NCBI GenBank assembly: GCA_021775455.1 | Contig: JAJFHU010000051.1 | Coordinates: 1-64,000, forward strand | Source of the DNA: Hyphomicrobiales bacterium | Lineage (GTDB): Bacteria > Pseudomonadota > Alphaproteobacteria > Rhizobiales > Rhizobiaceae | Direction of reading: 5' to 3' | Length of the DNA: 64,000 bases | Shown: one piece after another, positions 8,968 to 17,476 of the stretch | Numbering within the stretch: the first letter of the stretch is position 1 | Layout of the letters: every line of letters starts with the position of its first letter | Notes under the pieces: generated by a model | Databases searched by the model: none | What the model was told of the DNA's origin: nothing | Seen by the model: the letters and a program-made list of their open reading frames with translations, nothing else | Translations under genes and position numbers: made by a program

Positions 8968-9120
8968 TGCGTGCGTTGGAAACACCGGTTTTCGAACATT
9001 TTTCAGTGATTGTATGAATTGCAGTGTGGCTGCCCGTTAAGTGCAAATTATCACATCATTCGAGATCATTTGCGCTAATGTGCAGAAAAATCCAGAAGGA
9101 AAATTCAGGCAGGATTGGGC

Positions 9121-10239
9121 ATGAAACCAGAAATTGTTGAAGCCACTTCAAAGGATGATCGGCTTAAAGTTTTCAAATTCAGATACGATACATACGTTGA
9201 AGAAATGGGGCGGTATCGTGCTGTCGCAAATCATGAAGACAGAACTTTTGTTGAAGACGAAGATCAATCCGCCCGACTATACATGGCGATCGACAATGGG
9301 CGTGTAGTTGGATGTATGCGCCACAATTGGGGTGGAGATGCTTCATTTTGTAATCGGCATGTTTCGCAATACAGCATGGGTGATTTTTTAGAGAAGATAG
9401 CTGCCGAACAATGCATTGTCGGTGAACGTTTCATGGTTGCGCCAGAGTTTCGCGGAACCGATCTCATTTTCCGGATGTTCAAACGCTATTTGAACTTTGC
9501 AAATGAAAAACGCATCCAGTTGATATTCGGTGATTGTGAACCGCACCTGTTAAACCTCTATTTGGGAATGGGGTTCAGGACTTTTGCAGCGAGGAATGTG
9601 AACAGCAGGGAGACCGGATATCTGATTCCGCTCGTCATGGTGCCGGAAGATCTCGACTATATGCGGCAAATCCGATCCAGCATTCTTGGAATATTGGAGG
9701 ATTTTGGCTCCGATTCAAAAACTCCTGAGTGTTTGAAGAAACTGTTGGCAGATAGCGGAGCTGTTAAAAGCGCAACACTTTCTTCACCTGACGAGTATTC
9801 AGCAGGGATAATCCAACAAATCCAATTGGCACAACCCTCTACGCACCTATTCGACGGTTTGAGTGAGGAAGAACGGCAATTGTGCCTCAAGAAAAGTAAT
9901 TCAATTGAATGTCAGGCAGGTGATCACCTCATCAAAAAGGGAAATGTAACCCAGAACATGTTTGTGGTTTTGTCCGGAGTTTTGGAGGTTCGGGTGGGTG
10001 ACAGGGTAGTTAGTGTTTGTGAAAGTGGTGATACGGTCGGCGAAATGGCTTTCCTGCTGGAAAATCCTCGAACTGCGGACGTATATGTCGCTGTAGATGG
10101 CACCCGTGTCTTGTCGTTGAGTGAAAGCAATCTGAAAAAATTATCCGCAGAGGAACCGGCAATTGCGGCAAAGATTCTTCTCAACCTGTCAAAGCTTCTA
10201 TGTCGGAAGATGCTTCGTTCGAGCAATGCGAACAGATAA
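9121..10239 (+). CDS. GNAT-like acyltransferase fused to a C-terminal cyclic-nucleotide-binding domain
   Basis: Residues 1 to about 185 look like a GNAT/N-acyl amino acid synthase fold, with a RYDTY motif near residue 21, a GERFMVAPEFRG stretch near 100 (the acyl-CoA loop region) and a YLGMGFRTF end. After a linker, residues of about 255-370 form a CAP/CRP-type cNMP domain: GEMAFLLENPRTADV resembles the phosphate-binding cassette with its Arg. Ligand-gated acyl transfer is inferred. Mycobacterial cAMP-dependent acetyltransferases have the two domains in reverse order. The ATG at 9121 is preferred to the TTG at 9115 because AGGA lies six bases upstream of it. Confidence 0.75.
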   Translation: MKPEIVEATSKDDRLKVFKFRYDTYVEEMGRYRAVANHEDRTFVEDEDQSARLYMAIDNGRVVGCMRHNWGGDASFCNRHVSQYSMGDFLEKIAAEQCIVGERFMVAPEFRGTDLIFRMFKRYLNFANEKRIQLIFGDCEPHLLNLYLGMGFRTFAARNVNSRETGYLIPLVMVPEDLDYMRQIRSSILGILEDFGSDSKTPECLKKLLADSGAVKSATLSSPDEYSAGIIQQIQLAQPSTHLFDGLSEEERQLCLKKSNSIECQAGDHLIKKGNVTQNMFVVLSGVLEVRVGDRVVSVCESGDTVGEMAFLLENPRTADVYVAVDGTRVLSLSESNLKKLSAEEPAIAAKILLNLSKLLCRKMLRSSNANR

Positions 10240-10346
10240 TGCGAAGGTTGTTATTTTCGTATGACCGTTGTTGCAATCCAATGTTGCAGTGAAATGACCC
10301 GTGCGTATACTCTCGAAAATTTCGATCAATTGGAAAGATTCTGATA

Positions 10347-13088
10347 ATGGCATTAGGGTTCTTGTTTGTTGCGATTGTCCTGGCGCTGATTGTTTGTTGC
10401 GTTCTTGCGGTAGTTAGTTTCATACGCACCGGGTACTTAATGAAACGGTTGAGCAGTCTTGAGGAGCAATTCAACTCAGTAAGGCGGGAACTTGCAAGCT
10501 TGACTGACAATTTGAATTGGACAGGAACGGGTACAGCAGATGAGTTGCAGGCTGACAACAAACCAGTCAACGAAGAGTCACCGCAGGAAGAAACTGCTGA
10601 TACGCCTTCTGAACAGGAACAGACACCGGATCAAGAACCTGCTGTTGCTGCCTCCACTGCAAATGCAGAAGATGTCAGCGAGCCAGTCCCCAAACGTAGC
10701 TGGAAAGATTTTGAGGAAAAAATTGGTGCCCGCTGGTCTGTTTTGCTGGGCGGAGTCGCGATGGCGCTTGGTACAGTCTTTCTCGTAAAGTACTCCATTG
10801 ATGCGGGGCTGCTGGGTCCGGCGCAGAGGGTCATCGCCGGATTTGTAGTATCTGCAGGACTGCTAGCGGCAGGTGAATGGCTGCGTCGTCGTGATCAAGT
10901 ACTTTCACTTCCGGTGTTTGAAGGCGCCGATATCCCCGGTGTGTTAACTGGAGCCGGGGTAATCGGAGCATTTGCAACTCTTTATGCCGGGCATGCGCTC
11001 TATGGATTTTTCGGCCCTGCTGCTGCTTTTGTGGGTTTGACTGTCATTGGATTGGCAAGTCTGTTGCTGTCTTCCATTCATGGACCCAAACTTGCAGCGA
11101 TTGGTGTCTTGGGTGCGTATGCAGTGCCTGTGCTGGTAGCGAGTACTGAACCCAATCCAATTGCGTTGGCGATGCACGTGCTCGTGGTTACGGCCAGTGT
11201 GATGGTTGTATCGCGTTTGCGGTCATGGTTGTGGCTGGCATTTGCAGGAGTTGCCGGTTCAGTATTCTGGACAATGTTGGCTGCCAATATTAACGATCCT
11301 GCCAATGCGATTGCAGGAACTGCAATGATTTTGGGCACGGCTGCAATTTTTATTGGCACATTTGGGTGGCAACTGGCTGAACAGCCATCTCCGTTGGAAG
11401 ATCGTCCGTTCGACAAGCCAACACTCTTTGCATTTTCTGCCCTCGTATTCGCTTTTGCCGTCCAGCTAGCGCTAAATCAACATATCCCGGAGATTTTGAC
11501 AGGAACCTTACTTGCTGCCCTTGTAATGGGTTCATGTATTGTTTGGCCATCGTTTGGTCCGGTAGCAATTGCAGCTGCCACAATAATCATGCTTACCAGT
11601 GCGAAAACCGGGCTACCGGTCCTTGAACAATTGGGTCTCGACCAGACAAGCGACATACTAAGTGCAATCAGACCGGCGGATATTTCATCTTATCTCCTGA
11701 AGGTAGCGGTGGTAATGTTTCCCGCTACTGCAATCGGATTGTATGGGAGCAAACGCGCTGCGGCGGCGGCACCAGGAATAGCCGGTTGGCTTTCAAGTGG
11801 CGCGGGCATTGCTGTTTTTCTGACGCTGTTGATAGTCTACATCCGAATTGCCCCCTTTGAAACGAGACCGCTGTTTGGACTGCTGGCGCTTGGGGGTGCA
11901 TTTGGATTTGCGATATTCGCCGAGTTGCTGATTAGAGATCGCCCAGATGACATGACTGCGCCTGGACCAGCGGCACTGGCAGTAACCGCAATCTCGCTGG
12001 TGTCCTTTGCAATCGGGGTGTCACTCAGCAAGATTTGGCTACCATTTGGCTTCGCATTGACCGCTGCAGGAATCGCCGCAGTATTTATCAAGCGGCCCGT
12101 AACTGTACTACCGTGGCTGACGGTAATTGCTGCAGCGCTTGGCGGGTTTTCTCTTTGGTTTAGCGTGCCTTTTCATGGTGTGGACATTGGAACTACACCA
12201 TTGTTCAACAGCCTGATCATACTTGTGGGTCTGCCTTCACTGGCAATTCTGGCTGGCGGTGAACTTCTCCGCCAGCGTGAGGCCGAACCCCACGCAAGTA
12301 TAACAACATCAATCGGGTTGGCTGCCCTTGCCCTGTTTGTAGCGCTGGAGCTTCGCCACTGGATCAATGATGGCGATATTATTGGTGGGTATTTTGGATT
12401 GGCAGATATGTCTGTGCAGACGATTGCTGCGCTTGGCTTCTCCATTGGTCTTCAATTTGTCAATCGTCGCACAGGAGCAGAAATCTTCAATCGCGCGTCG
12501 CTTGTTGTAGGGATAGTGAGTATCGGTGCGGCGGTTATTGGCTTGCTTCTGGTTTTCAATCCGCTGTTCACTCGGGATAGTGTTGGTGACACAGTACTTA
12601 TCAATCTATTGTTGCCTGGCTATCTAATCACTGCAATTCTCGCTGCTGCTGTTGCCTGGTTCGCGCGTCCGGTACGCCCACGCTGGTACACGCTTGGTTA
12701 TGCGGGGTTATGCGGATTGTTGCTTTTCGTATTCGCAACCGGCACCACAAGGCACGCCTATCAGGGGGGTGTCCTGGATATTGGAAGATACACAGGCGAA
12801 TTGGAATTCTGGACCCATTCAGCAGTTTGGCTTGTTTTGGGAGTATTGGTTCTGGGAATTGGTTTCCGCCTTCAGTCCCTTCCTGTGAGGCTTGCGGCGG
12901 CTGCACTAATTGCCCTGACCATATTGAAGGTATTTCTGCTGGATATGGCGGAGCTTACCGGTGCCCTGCGTGCATTGTCTTTCCTGGGCCTCGGTGGATT
13001 CCTGATCCTCATCGGCCGGTATTATCAAAGAATTTTATTCGGATTGGCCAAAGCTGGTGACGGAGAAACGAAACAAGACAACGCTTAA
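10347..13088 (+). CDS. DUF2339 polytopic membrane protein
   Basis: The 913-residue protein has an N-terminal membrane helix, a short coiled-coil (RLSSLEEQFNSVRREL, about 33-48), an acidic Glu/Gln-rich linker, then an FEEKIGARWSV entry motif followed by more than twenty hydrophobic segments to the end. This architecture is that of DUF2339 membrane proteins. Function is unknown; roles in envelope or small-molecule transport have been guessed for the family. It is separated by about 107 bases from the GNAT-cNMP gene and converges with the SCO1 fusion gene 13 bases downstream. Confidence 0.8.
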   Translation: MALGFLFVAIVLALIVCCVLAVVSFIRTGYLMKRLSSLEEQFNSVRRELASLTDNLNWTGTGTADELQADNKPVNEESPQEETADTPSEQEQTPDQEPAVAASTANAEDVSEPVPKRSWKDFEEKIGARWSVLLGGVAMALGTVFLVKYSIDAGLLGPAQRVIAGFVVSAGLLAAGEWLRRRDQVLSLPVFEGADIPGVLTGAGVIGAFATLYAGHALYGFFGPAAAFVGLTVIGLASLLLSSIHGPKLAAIGVLGAYAVPVLVASTEPNPIALAMHVLVVTASVMVVSRLRSWLWLAFAGVAGSVFWTMLAANINDPANAIAGTAMILGTAAIFIGTFGWQLAEQPSPLEDRPFDKPTLFAFSALVFAFAVQLALNQHIPEILTGTLLAALVMGSCIVWPSFGPVAIAAATIIMLTSAKTGLPVLEQLGLDQTSDILSAIRPADISSYLLKVAVVMFPATAIGLYGSKRAAAAAPGIAGWLSSGAGIAVFLTLLIVYIRIAPFETRPLFGLLALGGAFGFAIFAELLIRDRPDDMTAPGPAALAVTAISLVSFAIGVSLSKIWLPFGFALTAAGIAAVFIKRPVTVLPWLTVIAAALGGFSLWFSVPFHGVDIGTTPLFNSLIILVGLPSLAILAGGELLRQREAEPHASITTSIGLAALALFVALELRHWINDGDIIGGYFGLADMSVQTIAALGFSIGLQFVNRRTGAEIFNRASLVVGIVSIGAAVIGLLLVFNPLFTRDSVGDTVLINLLLPGYLITAILAAAVAWFARPVRPRWYTLGYAGLCGLLLFVFATGTTRHAYQGGVLDIGRYTGELEFWTHSAVWLVLGVLVLGIGFRLQSLPVRLAAAALIALTILKVFLLDMAELTGALRALSFLGLGGFLILIGRYYQRILFGLAKAGDGETKQDNA

Positions 13089-13101
13089 CTGTGGGTGATA
13101 C

Positions 13102-14502
13102 TTAGTTCTGCTGAACCTGGGAATGGCGTGAACCTTTGCCTTCAACGAGGGCTTGCACCTTGCGAACCGCAGATTCACTATCTTCCATAAAGGCAATGGT
13201 GTCGACGATTTCACCGTTTTGATTGATCAGAAATGCCTGGGAGCTGTGATCCATGGTGTAGCCACCATCATCCAGTGGAACCCGTCTTACCTGAACATCA
13301 AAACGCGAGGTCAATTTTGCGACTTCCTCTGGTTTGCCGGTCAAAGCAACGATTCGGTCAGAAAAGTGGTTTACATATGTGTCCAGGATTTCAGGCGTAT
13401 CGCGCTCCGGGTCGATTGATACAAATGCGAAAACCGTACCGTCTGCATTTTTACCAATTGCCTTTTGCCAATGGGACATTTCAAAAAGGGTTGTTGGGCA
13501 AACTTCAGGACAATGTGTAAATCCAAACATAATGACCAGATTTTTCCCAGCGAATATCCGTTGATCTACTTCAGATCCCTTGTTGTTTGTCAGTTTGAAT
13601 GAAAATTCGGAATATGATGGAGATTCTGTTGTTTCGTTTGAGGACTGTCCAGCTGCCTCTTTACCAACCCGGGTTATGCCTACAGACGATTGTGCACTTG
13701 CAAGCAGCGTTTGCAGTTTTTCTGCCTCCGCGCCAGCTTTTAAACCTGCCTTTAATCGGTCACGCAATTCCTCAAATGTCGGCACAGGAAGATCCTGCCG
13801 GTCAGTAAACCAGACTGCATGACAATTGACACCGTTTATTATCTTGTGGGGTGTATTCTCATCAAGCCCTTCAAGCTGAGGTCCATATCCGAAAGCAACA
13901 TGCCGGGTCATCAAAAACCCGACCTCGCCGCGTAACTCCGCAAGCTCCGGATCAACGTGATGTTCTGCTGCAACGCGCTGAAAATCCACCAGTGTCTTGA
14001 TGTTCTCAAATTGCGTATCGCAGGTTTCTCGGTCCTTGAAGCTGATGTCGTATAGCGTTACGTGCTCACCACCGAGATTGGGTTTTGTGGATTCATAGTA
14101 AGCCCTTGCATCTTCATCGGATACTTCAATACCAGCCTGTATCTGAACTTCGATAAGTTTTTGAACAATTGCGCCCTTTACTTCGTCACGCCATGACGGA
14201 TCTCTGGCAAGTTCCTTAAGTGCATACTGGAACAAAATTTCCTCGCGAATTACGCTTTCCAGAAACTCGTCTGTCCTGCTACGAACATCGATCTGATCTC
14301 CCAAATTGAGGGCGCGAATGGAGCGCTGTACGTAACTTTCGTGAATTGGTTGAGTGCCAACAATTGCCAAAACAGGGTCAGGATCATTGCTGCCTTTCGC
14401 TTCCTGCGCGGTCACAACGATTGGTGAGAGAAAAAGTCCAGCAGCGGAAGCCAGCAAGACTTTGCGAAAATTGCGTAAGAAGGTGGTTTTGAAATCAGGC
14501 AT
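13102..14502 (-). CDS. Fusion of a parvulin-like (PpiC/SurA-type) domain and a SCO1/SenC copper chaperone
   Basis: A hydrophobic N-terminus (about residues 12-32) ends in a TAQ-like cleavage site, so the protein is periplasmic or membrane-anchored. Residues of about 40-275 resemble SurA/PpiC chaperones, with a parvulin-type core near 147-235. Residues of about 295-455 form a SCO1/SenC domain: FTHCPEVCP supplies the copper ligands Cys331 and Cys335, and His419 in the MDHSS motif the third. SCO proteins deliver copper to cytochrome oxidase CuA sites. The gene overlaps the TlpA gene by eight bases, so thiol reduction and copper delivery are probably coupled. Confidence 0.82.
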   Translation of the reverse strand: MPDFKTTFLRNFRKVLLASAAGLFLSPIVVTAQEAKGSNDPDPVLAIVGTQPIHESYVQRSIRALNLGDQIDVRSRTDEFLESVIREEILFQYALKELARDPSWRDEVKGAIVQKLIEVQIQAGIEVSDEDARAYYESTKPNLGGEHVTLYDISFKDRETCDTQFENIKTLVDFQRVAAEHHVDPELAELRGEVGFLMTRHVAFGYGPQLEGLDENTPHKIINGVNCHAVWFTDRQDLPVPTFEELRDRLKAGLKAGAEAEKLQTLLASAQSSVGITRVGKEAAGQSSNETTESPSYSEFSFKLTNNKGSEVDQRIFAGKNLVIMFGFTHCPEVCPTTLFEMSHWQKAIGKNADGTVFAFVSIDPERDTPEILDTYVNHFSDRIVALTGKPEEVAKLTSRFDVQVRRVPLDDGGYTMDHSSQAFLINQNGEIVDTIAFMEDSESAVRKVQALVEGKGSRHSQVQQN

Positions 14503-15040
14503 TTTGTTCCATGATTTTTGTGAAAAAACTCAGAGCAGATTCAGTGTGCCAAACCCGTTCACCCTTTGCTGCGGCCACAACCTCGCCAACGGGATTTATG
14601 AGGTAGGTTGATGGAAACTCGCGAGCACCGTAAGCCCTGGAAATCACACTGTCGCTATCATGGGCAACAGAGAAGCGCAGACCCAGGTCTTCGACGAATT
14701 TCTTGACCCGGTCCCGATCCTTCCAGGCGTCCGACGAAATAGCGAGTACTTGAAAATTGACTGGGTCCATTTGGTCCTGAAGGGCTTGCAAAGAAGGCAT
14801 TTCGTTGATGCATGGAGGGCACCAGGTTGCCCAAAAATTGAGCAGTATGAACTTGTGATCCTGGCCTTCGCCAACAATATGCTGTTTCCCTTCAATTCCG
14901 ATTATGTCAATGTCGGGAGCAGGAAAGGGTGGCTCGAATTCGACCATGTCGAATTCCTGATCCGATGTCTGTGCTAGTGCGACTGCTGGCATGGATACTG
15001 CGAGCATCGTCAAAAATTCACGTTTTGATACGGTGTTCAT
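14495..15040 (-). CDS. TlpA/ResA-like periplasmic thiol-disulfide oxidoreductase
   Basis: The 181-residue thioredoxin-fold protein has the active site WCPPC (Cys74 and Cys77) preceded by NFWAT, and a cis-Pro region (FPSTYL). The N-terminus SKREFLTML followed by a hydrophobic stretch and an ALA site resembles a signal peptide, perhaps Tat-like with KR instead of RR. The start is placed at the ATG of 15038-15040; the longer open frame upstream reads through a hairpin and is not protein-like. Family members reduce Cys pairs for heme or copper-site assembly, which suits the coupled SCO1 gene downstream. Confidence 0.85.
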   Translation of the reverse strand: MNTVSKREFLTMLAVSMPAVALAQTSDQEFDMVEFEPPFPAPDIDIIGIEGKQHIVGEGQDHKFILLNFWATWCPPCINEMPSLQALQDQMDPVNFQVLAISSDAWKDRDRVKKFVEDLGLRFSVAHDSDSVISRAYGAREFPSTYLINPVGEVVAAAKGERVWHTESALSFFTKIMEQNA

Positions 15041-15082
15041 TGATGATTCCAATTGCTTCAACCCAAAATCTTTCAAAAAGAA

Positions 15083-15108
15083 GGGCTGCGAAAAATTTTC
15101 CGCAACCC
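15083..15108 (-). terminator. Probable intrinsic terminator after the Cys-tailed secreted protein gene
   Basis: Read on the minus strand, a GGGTTGCG / CGCAGCCC stem (one mismatch) with an A/T-rich inner stem is followed by TTCTTTTTGA. It lies 54 bases past the stop codon at 15162 and before the TlpA gene, so it may end or lower transcription into tlpA-sco. Confidence 0.5.
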
Positions 15109-15161
15109 CCCAATTGTCGTAGTTTCTACAACGGTTATCAACCCGCTTACATTCGTATGCT

Positions 15162-15800
15162 TTATGCACCAGCCTTGATGCATGCCGAGTATTTTTGACG
15201 GCATTTGCAATCATAACAGGTTTGTTTGTCAGGAGCTGCGGCATAGAAAAAGTCTTTGCCGTGGCCGCAGAAGTGTTGCTCGGTTTGAGCGCCAGGCAAC
15301 GCCCCAAACAGATAAAATGCCGGGCTTGGAACTTTCTTGGTTCCGGCAGGTTCGGATGGCGCTGCCAGTACGTTGAACACTTTTCCCTTTTTCTCAAGAA
15401 CGCTGTCTTCCTCGTAGGTGAAACCCAATACCTCGTAGGAACCGAAGTCACCATTCTTGAACTTCTCTGGCAGGGCGATGGAAAACTTTCCAGAAGCGTT
15501 TTTTGGATTGAGAATAGTTACGCCGCCAACCAGTTCTGATTTCTGATTTACAGTGTCATGAACCCAGGCCAATACCGCTGTGCGACCTTCAACAGCTTTC
15601 ATACCCTTGTAGCCGCCAGTGATCGCACCTTTTTCCAAGTCTACCTTAAACCGGCCCTTGGCACCGGCGTCAGTTTTGGTGCTGTAGCCTTCAATCAGGT
15701 TGGAACCTGTCATTGGAATATGTGATGGTTCAGCGTGTCCTGCAGTAACAAAAGCAATCCCAAGAAATAGGGCCGAGATTGCTGCAATTAATCGAGTCAT
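15162..15800 (-). CDS. Secreted protein with a cysteine-rich C-terminal tail, function unknown
   Basis: I do not recognise this 212-residue protein. It has a clear signal peptide (MTRL, hydrophobic stretch, AGHA cleavage at about residue 23). The middle is beta-rich in style, with the repeated GKF/GRF pattern of small periplasmic beta proteins. The last 36 residues hold five Cys in a tail with HFCGHGKDF and a CYDCKC cluster, suggesting metal or disulfide chemistry. It sits upstream of the TlpA-like and SCO1-fusion genes on the same strand, which supports a link to copper or thiol handling; this is inference. AGCTCCTCC-type Shine-Dalgarno complement is visible just upstream. Confidence 0.7.
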   Translation of the reverse strand: MTRLIAAISALFLGIAFVTAGHAEPSHIPMTGSNLIEGYSTKTDAGAKGRFKVDLEKGAITGGYKGMKAVEGRTAVLAWVHDTVNQKSELVGGVTILNPKNASGKFSIALPEKFKNGDFGSYEVLGFTYEEDSVLEKKGKVFNVLAAPSEPAGTKKVPSPAFYLFGALPGAQTEQHFCGHGKDFFYAAAPDKQTCYDCKCRQKYSACIKAGA

Positions 15801-15971
15801 GGATTAGCTCCTCCGTTTTTGCTGTCAAAATTGCCGGAAACCTATGCACCCAAAGGTCTTGGGCCATCGGCAATATTGCAAATAGATGCATCAAAATTGG
15901 ATTGTAGACAGATTATGACCAACGCAAAAATCACATTTACGTAATTGCAATGTCAGCAGGTGCTGAAGTGT

Positions 15972-16700
15972 CTAGGACTTCTTGCTTCTGCGTTTTTTGG
16001 TAAGCGAAATTATGTGCTGTATCGTTTTGGCCTGAAGTTTGTGATTTTTTTCAACGTTCATGTGGGTAACACCCGACATTTTTGTAACATTCACATTCTT
16101 CAAGTTGCCTTTGAATCCGGGCGCCTTGTAAATCAGGTTGTTGTTATCATCGTTTGGCAGGTAGTAGTTGGTTACCTGCTTTACGTTTTTGCCAACCTTG
16201 GTAGGCACTGTAGGATCAAACGCTACAACGTAACGTACGGGCACGCCATTATCGCCAAGGTATTTTGCCATATGCGCAGAAGCATTGGCACCGAGTGAAT
16301 GGCCGAGGATGATAACCGGATAGGAAACCTTTTTTACCTTGGAGCGGGCGATAATATTGTCGGCAAGACCTCTCCAGGCAGCATGGTTGTAAACGCGGGC
16401 ATCAAGGCCACTTCTTACGAGGCGGGCACCCATGGCATCCATACCGCGGGAAAACACGTTGGCCAAACCGCGCAGCAGGTAAACTTCACCTGTCCGTGTG
16501 ATTTTCCCGGTAATTGAAACATTAATATCGGTAGGACGCTGCTCCAGAGCCGCGACCTGCTTTTTGGCAGTTGAATTTTTTTCGACTGAAGCTTCACTCT
16601 GGCTGCTGGAAGACCCGGATGTTGCGCATCCAGCCAATGCCAACGATGAAACTATTGCAAGCGTTGCCGCTAATCTGAAAGGAGAGGAAGCCTTGTACAT
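15972..16700 (-). CDS. Lipoprotein with alpha/beta-hydrolase (lipase-like) motif
   Basis: The start is set at the ATG of 16698-16700, giving MYKASSPFR, a hydrophobic stretch and the lipobox LALAGC; the longer frame adds 17 residues that do not fit a signal peptide. The mature protein has a GHSLGA nucleophile elbow, a FDPTVP strand end and a late HMNVEKN histidine, consistent with a serine hydrolase triad. The C-terminus is Lys/Arg/Ser-rich. A membrane-anchored esterase or lipase is inferred; the substrate is unknown. Confidence 0.7.
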   Translation of the reverse strand: MYKASSPFRLAATLAIVSSLALAGCATSGSSSSQSEASVEKNSTAKKQVAALEQRPTDINVSITGKITRTGEVYLLRGLANVFSRGMDAMGARLVRSGLDARVYNHAAWRGLADNIIARSKVKKVSYPVIILGHSLGANASAHMAKYLGDNGVPVRYVVAFDPTVPTKVGKNVKQVTNYYLPNDDNNNLIYKAPGFKGNLKNVNVTKMSGVTHMNVEKNHKLQAKTIQHIISLTKKRRSKKS

Positions 16701-16882
16701 CCGATATGTGCCCTGGATCAACAAAAATACGTTGCCAAAATTATCCGGCACTTATGATGAATCATTTGTAAATTTACAAGCTACTTTGCATGAAAATATT
16801 CAATGTGTACGGATGACAGACGAATTTATGATTTCAGTGTTGCAAGAATGCCGCAAAAGGTGGAAATTGCACTTTGAATTTG

Positions 16883-17476
16883 TCAGTAGATGCTGGGAAA
16901 CACCCGCTTTGTGCGGTTTACATAGTCATCATATTCACTACCAAATTCTCCGCGCATCATTTCTTCTTCCTGACCAACCCGAAGAAAAAACAAGGTTCCA
17001 AATCCGACAATCCCGGCAAAACCTGCAAACCAGTTTGAAAGCAGAAAAGGTTGGGCAAAGGCCCACATCCAGAACGCCGTATACATGGGATGCCGGACAT
17101 GCTGGTAAATGCCACTTGTAACAAGCTTGTGATCCTCTCGCAGATCCAGGCTGTGCGACCACATTTTACCAAGCGCCTTGTGGGTTTTGCGAAACAGCCA
17201 AAGTGAAACAATGAAAATTAGAGCACCGATTATAACAGCAGCCGGATAGGTTGTGCGATCCAGAGACTGGGGGAAACCGGTGAAAACCCAAATTGCAGGT
17301 AATATCCCAAGTCCCATTTGAGAAATGAGCATTGAAAACCGCTCTTTAAGAGGACGTTTTGTAGTTGTGATAGTGGTTTTTCTGGATTTCACATTCGGCC
17401 GGAATCGAATGATACCCCAGGAAATGATGCCAATGCCCCAGATGATCATTCCGGAGAGTTCCCAATCAATATTCAT
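16883..17476 (-). CDS. Isoprenylcysteine carboxyl methyltransferase (ICMT/PEMT-like) membrane protein
   Basis: The 197-residue protein has about four to five membrane helices and the family signature in its C-terminal half: TSGIYQHVRHPMYTA (about 120-134), then a VGQEEEMMRGEFG segment and DDYVNRTKRVFP at the end, which bind S-adenosylmethionine. In bacteria these enzymes methylate varied small or lipid substrates, not prenylated proteins. Its ATG overlaps the stop of the upstream hydrolase gene (ATGA), implying coupled translation and a shared pathway. Confidence 0.8.
   Translation of the reverse strand: MNIDWELSGMIIWGIGIISWGIIRFRPNVKSRKTTITTTKRPLKERFSMLISQMGLGILPAIWVFTGFPQSLDRTTYPAAVIIGALIFIVSLWLFRKTHKALGKMWSHSLDLREDHKLVTSGIYQHVRHPMYTAFWMWAFAQPFLLSNWFAGFAGIVGFGTLFFLRVGQEEEMMRGEFGSEYDDYVNRTKRVFPSIY

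Noticed and set aside
16498-17121. 207-codon plus-strand open frame
   Set aside because: It runs antisense through the lipoprotein hydrolase and ICMT-like genes, has no Shine-Dalgarno and shows no protein family pattern.
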